This document shows, in pieces, positions 58,824 to 64,000 of a DNA stretch of 64,000 bases. The position numbers and the translations under genes were made by a program. This DNA is from DATBGO01 sp050011895 (GTDB lineage: Bacteria > Actinomycetota > Actinomycetes > Streptosporangiales > Streptosporangiaceae): positions 30,451-94,450 of the forward strand of contig JBEKIF010000012.1 in the NCBI GenBank assembly GCA_050011895.1. Reading direction: 5' to 3'. The notes beneath the pieces were generated by a model. It was not told where the DNA came from and did not search any database. It worked only from the letters and a program-made list of their open reading frames with translations. The number at the start of each line of letters is the position of its first letter. Positions within the stretch are counted from its first letter, which is position 1.

Positions 58824-59136
58824 GCTGCGCCGAGGTGCCCGGCAGGCTCGCCGCGGCCGTCCATCTCGGTGACCCAGGATTCGGTCGCGGGGCCGCCGCC
58901 CGGGTCCCAGGAACATGTGCCGTACGATGCACGTCTGGGGCTGGATTGAGATTCACGGGGGCGTCCGGCGTGTCAGCGGGCATGACCGGCCTGGCGGGCG
59001 GCCGTTGGGGTTGATGCCGCCGCCAGCGCCAGCTCCGGTGGCTACGGCAACGCCCAGAGAACCGGAACCCAGTGCGTAACCTCTGGGAAAATGGCCCTTC
59101 ACGGCCATGTACCAGGCCCGGGCGGAAAGGGCAGCG
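58824..59136. other. Gene-free stretch before DppB
   Basis: 313 bp with no convincing gene. Several short frames are open on both strands because of GC content. GGAAAGG near 59124-59130 is the Shine-Dalgarno for the permease. No terminator, repeat or clear promoter was recognised. Confidence 0.5.
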
Positions 59137-60096
59137 GTGCTGGTATTTCTCATCCGCAGGGTGCTCCAGTCCGTCGTGGTGCTGGTGATCGTTACTATGA
59201 TCACGTTCGCGCTGCTGCGGATGATCCCCGGGAACGTCGCGGTCGCGGTGATGGGCCCCGGTGCCTACCGCGACCCTGCGGCGATCAAGATTTTCGATGC
59301 CGCCTACGGCTTCAACCTGCCCTGGTACCGGCAGTACCTGCTGTGGCTCGGCAACCTGGCGCGCGGCAACCTGGGCTACTCGTGGACGCTCAACCAGAGC
59401 GTTGCCTCGCTGCTGGCCAACCGGCTGCCCAAGACCATCATCCTGGTCGGAATCTCGACCCTGCTGGCGCTCATCGTGGCGATCCCGATGGGGGTGGTAC
59501 AGGCGGTGCGCCGCAACAAGGCTGTCGACCATGTGTCCAACGTCGCCTCCACGATCTTCTACGCCATGCCGGACTTCCTGATCGGGATCCTCTTGATCAT
59601 TGTGTTCGCGGTCATGATCCCGATCCTGCCCGCGGAGGGCCCGCAGGGCGAGGGCATTGGCTCCATCTTCTCGAACTTCAACGCGCTGATCCTGCCGATA
59701 ATCTGCCTTTCGCTAACAACGATCGCTTTGTTCAGCAGGTACATGCGTTCCTCTATCCTGGACAATCTCACCGAGGACTACGTGCGCACCGCCCGCGCCA
59801 AGGGCGCGAGCGAACGGCGGGTACTGATGCATCACGTGCTGCGCAACGCGCTAATCTCAATCGCCACGCTGCTGGGGCTGAGCCTGCCGGGCATCCTCGC
59901 AGGCGCGCTGATCACCGAGGCGGTCTTCAACTATCCCGGAATGGGATATCTCTTCTATCAATCGGCCCAACGAGATGATTACCCGGTGCTGCTGGGCTTT
60001 ACCGTGGTGGTGGCGGTGGCGACCGTGGTCGGGTCGCTGCTGGCGGACATCGCGTACGCGGTCCTCGATCCACGAGTGAGGTACGTGGGATCGTGA
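59137..60096 (+). CDS. Oligopeptide-type ABC transporter permease (DppB-like), orphan
   Basis: A 319-residue permease; GTG 59137 six bases after GGAAAGG (ATG 59107 adds ten residues but looks less likely). The start LVFLIRRVLQSVVVLVIVTMITFALLRMIPG, the YRQYLLWLGNLARGNLGYSWTLNQSV segment and the EAA loop DYVRTARAKGASERRVLMHHVLRNAL are those of DppB/OppB peptide or nickel permeases. The usual partners (DppC permease, DppD/DppF ATPases, binding protein) are absent: 4 kb upstream there is none, and downstream only 200 bp remain before the convergent trpB-like gene. It may use ATPases encoded elsewhere or be a remnant. Confidence 0.88.
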   Translation: MLVFLIRRVLQSVVVLVIVTMITFALLRMIPGNVAVAVMGPGAYRDPAAIKIFDAAYGFNLPWYRQYLLWLGNLARGNLGYSWTLNQSVASLLANRLPKTIILVGISTLLALIVAIPMGVVQAVRRNKAVDHVSNVASTIFYAMPDFLIGILLIIVFAVMIPILPAEGPQGEGIGSIFSNFNALILPIICLSLTTIALFSRYMRSSILDNLTEDYVRTARAKGASERRVLMHHVLRNALISIATLLGLSLPGILAGALITEAVFNYPGMGYLFYQSAQRDDYPVLLGFTVVVAVATVVGSLLADIAYAVLDPRVRYVGS

Positions 60097-60308
60097 TGCG
60101 TTGTGCGTGGCCGGGCCGTGGCGCTCTCCGGTGAGCGCCGTGTCGGCTACCGCCGGCCGATGGCTGCGACCGCGGCGGTGTTCGCTAACGGGCTGCTCTT
60201 CGCCTCACCGCCGTCATCGGGGTAGCCACCGCGCTGACGGCAGCGCTCCAGCCGGCCGGACCCGCCGCCCGGCCGTAAGCCGCAAGCCGGCCAAGCTCCC
60301 TTGCCGGA
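60097..60308. other. Non-coding/decayed region after DppB
   Basis: A DppC gene would be expected here. The 212 bp show no open frame that reads as DppC; stops occur in all plus-strand frames within 130 bp. It may be decayed sequence, but no homology can be proved by eye. Confidence 0.35.
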
Positions 60309-61670
60309 TTACACTCCGGCGGGCAGCTTGGCCAGCGCGCTCTTGATGGACTGCTCCGGCAGGTCGTAGTCGTGCAGCTGCCCCGCGACGTAGCCGCCGT
60401 AGGCCTGCAGGTCGAGCAGGCCGTGTCCGCACAGCGCGGTGAGGATGACCTTCTCCTCGCCGGTCTCCTTGCAGCGCAGCGCCTCCTCGATGCACCCGGC
60501 CACGGCGTGCGACGGCTCCGGCGCCGGTACGATCCCCTCGGTCCTGGCAAAACGCAGCCCGGCGGCAAAGCACTCGGACTGCGGCTTGGCGACCGCCTCG
60601 ATGAGCCCGAGCTCGTAGATGTGTGACAGCAGCGGCGACATGCCGTGGTACCGGAGCCCGCCTGCGTGGATCGGGTCCGGGATGAAGTCATGCCCCAGCG
60701 TGTGCATCTTGAGCAGCGGGGTGAAACCTGCGGTGTCGCCGAAGTCATAGGCGTATACGCCCCTGGTGAAGGACGGGCACGCAGCGGGTTCGACAGCGCG
60801 GATCACCGGGCTGATCCGGCCGGCCAGCTTCTCCCGCAGGAACGGGAACACCAGCCCGCCGAAATTCGAGCCGCCGCCGGTGCAGCCGACGATCACGTCC
60901 GGCGTGTCCCCAGCCATGGCGAGCTGCGTGATCGCCTCTTCGCCGATGACCGTCTGGTGCAGGAGCACGTGGTTGAGCACGCTGCCGAGCGCGTACCGGG
61001 CGGCCGGGTCACCGCCAGCGACCTCGACCGCCTCGCTGATCGCGATGCCGAGACTGCCAGTCGAGTCCGGATGCTCTGCCAGCACCGCCCGGCCAGCCGA
61101 GGTGAGATCAGACGGGCTTGGATGCACCGTTGCGCCATAGGTTTCCATCAGCATCTTGCGGTAGGGCTTCTGGTCATAGGACGCCCGCACCATCCACACC
61201 TCGAGGTCCAGGCCGAATAGCGCGGAGGCGAAGGCCAGCGCGCTGCCCCACTGGCCCGCGCCGGTCTCGGTGGTCAGCTTGGTCACGCCCTCGGCGGCGT
61301 TGTAGTACGCCTGCGGCACCGCGGTATTGGGCTTGTGCGAGCCCGCCGGGCTGCCGCCCTCGTACTTGTAGTAGATCCGGGCCGGGGTACCGAGGTCCTT
61401 CTCCAGCCTGCGCGCTCGGTAGAGGGGCGTCGGGCGCCAGAGGCGGTAGACGTCAAGCACGTCGTCCGGGATGGCGACGTGCCGGTCCGCCGTGACTTCT
61501 TGAGCGATCAGCGCCATCGGGAACAGCGGCGCGAGGTCGTCGGGCCCGACCGGCTGGAGGGTGCCCGGATGCAGCGGCGGCGGAGGCGATGACGGCAGGT
61601 CGGCGATGACGTTGTACCACTGCCTGGGCATCTCGGATTCCTGCAGGACGTACTTGACCTGACGGTCCAT
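60309..61670 (-). CDS. TrpB2-type tryptophan synthase beta-like enzyme
   Basis: A 453-residue PLP enzyme; ATG 61670 with GGAGG five bases upstream. RPTPLYRARRLEKDLGTPARIYYKYEGGSPAGSHKPNT holds the PLP lysine (K113), TETGAGQWGSALAFA the substrate Glu region, and VIVGCTGGGSNFGGL the phosphate loop. This is the TrpB2 subgroup, longer than TrpB1 and not needing TrpA. No trpA or other trp gene is adjacent. TrpB2 can make tryptophan from indole and serine and probably salvages indole or uses another substrate. Confidence 0.93.
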   Translation of the reverse strand: MDRQVKYVLQESEMPRQWYNVIADLPSSPPPPLHPGTLQPVGPDDLAPLFPMALIAQEVTADRHVAIPDDVLDVYRLWRPTPLYRARRLEKDLGTPARIYYKYEGGSPAGSHKPNTAVPQAYYNAAEGVTKLTTETGAGQWGSALAFASALFGLDLEVWMVRASYDQKPYRKMLMETYGATVHPSPSDLTSAGRAVLAEHPDSTGSLGIAISEAVEVAGGDPAARYALGSVLNHVLLHQTVIGEEAITQLAMAGDTPDVIVGCTGGGSNFGGLVFPFLREKLAGRISPVIRAVEPAACPSFTRGVYAYDFGDTAGFTPLLKMHTLGHDFIPDPIHAGGLRYHGMSPLLSHIYELGLIEAVAKPQSECFAAGLRFARTEGIVPAPEPSHAVAGCIEEALRCKETGEEKVILTALCGHGLLDLQAYGGYVAGQLHDYDLPEQSIKSALAKLPAGV

Positions 61671-61871
61671 GCCTTCCTCCCGCGCTGTGCATACGAATCG
61701 CGACTTCGGAAAAGGATGCCTTGCCCCGATCAGCCGCTGCGAGGCTGCGACCTGGGCAGATACGACGAGACGCCATCAGGATGACCGCAACAGCCGCTTA
61801 TCAGCGCAACGGTAGCCGACTGGCTGTGCCTAGCGGAAGTGGCGAGCTGGCCCGGAGTCGTTCGGCTCCGG

Positions 61872-63047
61872 TCAGGGCCCGGCCTCGGCGATCGTGATGC
61901 TCACCTGAGGCAGGCCGTCAAGGTGCGACTCCCAGCTCGGCTGGCCAGCCGCGTCGGCCACCCTGGCCAGATCCGCTTGCAGCGCGTGCGCGCTTAGCCA
62001 GCCCCCGGCAGCGGCGATCGATAGCTCCTCAGCGTGATCGGAAGTGACCTTCTTCTGCAGGTCCTGGCAGGCCGGGATCGTGCTCAGCGCGGCCTGCATG
62101 GTAACCGCGTCGGCCGGCGGGCGCTCGTCCAGGCCGTGCCAGAGTGCATGTGCCCGGCTGACGCAGCCTACGATGCCGAGCTCGTAGGAGAGGGCGCTGG
62201 CCGGAGGAATCTGCCCGATGAGGTTGTCGACCACGTAACCGGTAATGACCTGTGCGGCATAGCTGTCCGCGGATGCCTGCCGGTCCACCTGCACGGCAAG
62301 TTGAATCGGCACATCCTGGGTCGCGATGACCCGACCGCCGACCGGCAGCAGCACCGTCCCGCCCCGCGGTGATAGCCCGCGGACCGATTCGTCCTGGGTG
62401 TAGGTCTCGATCCTGGTCCCGGACGGCAGCTGGCTATCCGAGGCCGGGTAGTAGGGCCGGAGCGCTGGCTGGCTGGCGCTGGCCGACCGGATGCCGAGCA
62501 CATCGTCGGACAGGTTGTAGATCACCATTACGTCCGGTGCGTAGGCGGCCGGGTTGATGCAGGCGCTGACCAGCCCCGAGATGCCGGCACCGACGGGTAG
62601 CGGTACGTCGGCATAACCCGTGCAGGAAGGGGCGCGCAGCGGGACATCAGGCGGTCTGGCCCCGATCCTGATGACCATAGGTGGCACGACAAGCGAGGCC
62701 GGGTTCGGCGTTGCCGGCGCGGAATGCGGGCGCTGTGGCGACGATGTGCGCGGCCTGGCCGGCGTCCGCGGGCCGGCGGGGGCTCGCGGTCCGGAAGTCG
62801 GGCCAGAAGATGCGCCTAGTCCAGCTGAAGTGCCCGAGCAACCGGCGATCATTAGGACCGTGCCGGCGAGGAGGGCAGCGCATCTCAGGCCGGGACCACG
62901 ACGCCGGACCGCCGACGATCCCGTTAAGCCGGGTCGGCGAGCCGGGCCCGTGGCCGGTTCGGTTCGGTGAGCCGCGCAGAAGGCTGACCGGTCCCAGCTG
63001 GCCGGGCCAGCTGTCGGCTCGGCAGCCGATCGCGGCGATTCAGGCAC
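61872..63047 (-). CDS. Secreted or anchored lipoprotein, unknown
   Basis: A 391-residue protein. GTG 63047 with GGAGGG four bases upstream gives a polar N-terminus of about 53 residues before a hydrophobic helix (LRCAALLAGTVLMIAGC) with an IAGC lipobox. A Ser/Pro/Arg-rich linker of about 40 residues follows, then a mixed-fold domain with four or so cysteines (PSCTGYADVPL, SACINPAAYAPD, GIVGCVSRAHALWHGL, IPACQDL) that could form disulfides outside the cell. No known domain was recognised. The 53-residue stretch before the signal is unusual; the start may be further inside, but no ATG or GTG with a Shine-Dalgarno is seen. Confidence 0.7.
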   Translation of the reverse strand: MPESPRSAAEPTAGPASWDRSAFCAAHRTEPATGPARRPGLTGSSAVRRRGPGLRCAALLAGTVLMIAGCSGTSAGLGASSGPTSGPRAPAGPRTPARPRTSSPQRPHSAPATPNPASLVVPPMVIRIGARPPDVPLRAPSCTGYADVPLPVGAGISGLVSACINPAAYAPDVMVIYNLSDDVLGIRSASASQPALRPYYPASDSQLPSGTRIETYTQDESVRGLSPRGGTVLLPVGGRVIATQDVPIQLAVQVDRQASADSYAAQVITGYVVDNLIGQIPPASALSYELGIVGCVSRAHALWHGLDERPPADAVTMQAALSTIPACQDLQKKVTSDHAEELSIAAAGGWLSAHALQADLARVADAAGQPSWESHLDGLPQVSITIAEAGP

Positions 63048-63186
63048 CTGTCCCTCCGGCTATAGTCAACCGGTTACTGAATTATTTTCCTTTGAGCTCC
63101 CTGAAGGTATCACTGGCCTGGCCTAAGCAGGGCGCCGAAAAGCCGCCGGCAGATCGCCAGGGAAAACGGCCTGGATCGATCCTTGT

Positions 63187-63462
63187 TCAGCCCGGCTTGC
63201 CCCACTCCGCGCGAAACCTCTCGATCAGCTCCGCCGCCTCCGCCGCGCTAATCTCAACGAGCGCTCGTCCCGACACGTCGTTCATTTCCCATTCGAAAAG
63301 GGCTGAGCTAGCCTGCCAGCGAAGATCACGGTCCAAGGATTCGTCGATCCGCCCTTCATCAGCCACCCGCCTTCGTACCAGCCCGGTGGCAGCATCCAGC
63401 CCGTTGCCGCCTCGCACAATCGCGTAGTAAGTGGTGTCTTCGGCCATTTGCAGGTCAGGCAT
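63187..63462 (-). CDS. Small acidic partner of RelA/SpoT-like protein (possible immunity protein)
   Basis: A 91-residue protein starting at ATG 63462, overlapping the end of the upstream gene by 8 bp; ATG 63447 is an alternative. TTYYAIVRGGNGLDAATGLVRRRVADEGRIDESLDRDLRWQASSALFEWEMNDVSGRALVEISAAEAAELIERFRAEW has acidic and aromatic residues and ends with a Glu-rich helix. I know similar small proteins, of unstudied function, from actinobacteria. The overlap shows the two products are made together, so it may neutralise or regulate the RelA/SpoT-like enzyme. Confidence 0.6.
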   Translation of the reverse strand: MPDLQMAEDTTYYAIVRGGNGLDAATGLVRRRVADEGRIDESLDRDLRWQASSALFEWEMNDVSGRALVEISAAEAAELIERFRAEWGKPG

Positions 63463-64000
63463 CCTTCCGATAGTCCGAGATGTCGAGGGCGCCGGGCGGA
63501 ATCGGAACTGAGGAGCTTACCGCCCGCTGGTACGCCCGTAGCTGCTCCCTCTCGCTCACGGAGGTCGTCGGAGCGGCGATGCATTCGTATGCCTGGTGCG
63601 TCTGCTGCTTGGCCGCCCAGCTCTGATCGGTGTGGAACTGCACCTCGAAGAGCTGGCCGCTCGCCTGATCACGCCAGCGGCTGTTGACGCCTTTATATTC
63701 CTGGTTTTCCCAGCTATTGCGGCGGGTTTCCAGCCCAAAGCCTTGATCTTCGAGGCTGTGATGGACCTGCCATATGCCATCGAAATAGTGATCTTCGGCG
63801 AAGATGTACGTATAGCGAACGGCGTCATGAATATTTGCGGCCAGGTCGGTTGGCTCAGCCCCGGGTTCGTCGGCCATCAGGCTGGCGAGTTTTTCTTTGA
63901 AGCGGTCGGGGCTCTTGAGGGCGAACTTCTCAGTGTCCGGAACTAACTGGCCGTTCTCGAGTTGTGCCTCGATGCGACGCATCGAGGGCGTCAGGCCGGC
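63455..64000 (-). CDS. RelA/SpoT-like nucleotidyltransferase domain protein (runs off right edge)
   Basis: At least 181 codons are in the window; the frame is open to the edge, so the start is outside (ATG 63982 is internal or a late start). The domain matches (p)ppGpp-synthetase-like folds: NIHDAVRYTYIFAEDHY (like the IKDxxxxRxI acidic site), EYKGVNSRWRDQASGQLFEVQFHTDQSWAAKQQTHQAYE (YKxxN/H substrate motif and the FEVQFHT catalytic Glu, like xEIQIRT). The C-terminus ends VPIPPGALDISDY, a tail I associate with a group of actinobacterial proteins of this kind. It may pyrophosphorylate a nucleotide or tRNA, or be a toxin domain. A small partner gene overlaps its 3' end. Confidence 0.65.
   Translation of the reverse strand, partial: AGLTPSMRRIEAQLENGQLVPDTEKFALKSPDRFKEKLASLMADEPGAEPTDLAANIHDAVRYTYIFAEDHYFDGIWQVHHSLEDQGFGLETRRNSWENQEYKGVNSRWRDQASGQLFEVQFHTDQSWAAKQQTHQAYECIAAPTTSVSEREQLRAYQRAVSSSVPIPPGALDISDYRKDA

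Noticed and set aside
58953..59204. Minus-strand Gly-rich frame before DppB
   Set aside because: Overlaps the permease start, has no ribosome site and its composition is that of a shadow frame.
60097..60308. DppC gene after DppB
   Set aside because: Stops in every plus-strand frame and no recognisable permease motif.

Overview
The window is 64 kb of very GC-rich DNA from an actinobacterium (Actinomycetota). GTG and TTG starts are common, Shine-Dalgarno sites are GGAGG-like, and 1-, 4- and 8-bp gene overlaps are frequent. Gene content agrees: GlgC with an actinobacterial GlgA/GlgM, the DUF3093-dut-DUF3710-TrkA-TrkA-rRNA methyltransferase neighbourhood known from mycobacteria, an F420-type LLM oxidoreductase, DUF6325, DUF4235, DUF1707 and a stand-alone LigD-type polymerase domain. 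I saw no tRNA, rRNA, CRISPR array, insertion sequence or prophage. The genus cannot be named from this sequence.

Region 1-18 kb is an accessory stress and envelope neighbourhood: a ClC channel (cut by the left edge), a GAP/Sap protein, DUF2252, DUF6325 with a tiny Arg-rich peptide, a cation/proton antiporter, a formylglycine-generating enzyme (FGE), YihY/BrkB, a lipoprotein, an arylsulfatase, HdeD, SHOCT and carboxymuconolactone-decarboxylase-like proteins, an RDD protein coupled to a nonapeptide-repeat protein, and a large membrane protein. Their upstream regions share a small palindrome, TCAYCC-N5-GGRTGA. There are seven exact copies in the window and about six with one mismatch, nearly all 5' of genes. 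FGE and the sulfatase it should activate each carry a copy (one of them imperfect). I read this as a candidate undescribed regulon operator.

Region 17-33 kb holds a MarR/DHA2-exporter pair with visible operators and promoter, a dienelactone hydrolase with DUF6295, a sliding-clamp (DnaN) paralogue away from any origin genes, several secreted or lipoproteins, DUF885 and gamma-glutamyltransferase-like enzymes, and a tightly coupled DUF4129/MoxR/DUF58 operon. Region 33-40 kb has a two-ATPase, two-permease ABC-2 exporter operon, a HhH-GPD repair protein and a second MFS exporter.

Region 40-46 kb pairs a LeuA-like acyl-CoA/2-oxoacid condensing enzyme divergently with an HTH-fused citrate-synthase-like protein, across an AT-rich spacer containing a perfect TTGAT-N4-ATCAA (FNR-type) box. 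It then has a VOC protein and glgC-glgA. Region 46-54 kb is the dut/TrkA neighbourhood with several usual members missing and an AI-2E transporter inserted. Region 54-64 kb carries the F420 oxidoreductase, the LigD-type polymerase, an EamA transporter divergent from a broken MocR regulator, an orphan DppB permease, TrpB2 and a lipoprotein. At the right edge, a RelA/SpoT-like protein overlaps a small acidic partner, a toxin-immunity-like layout.

A second theme is short tandem DNA repeats (13-27 bp, 2-5 or more copies) at gene boundaries and inside linkers. One of them duplicates a ribosome binding site plus start codon, and two span stop codons.
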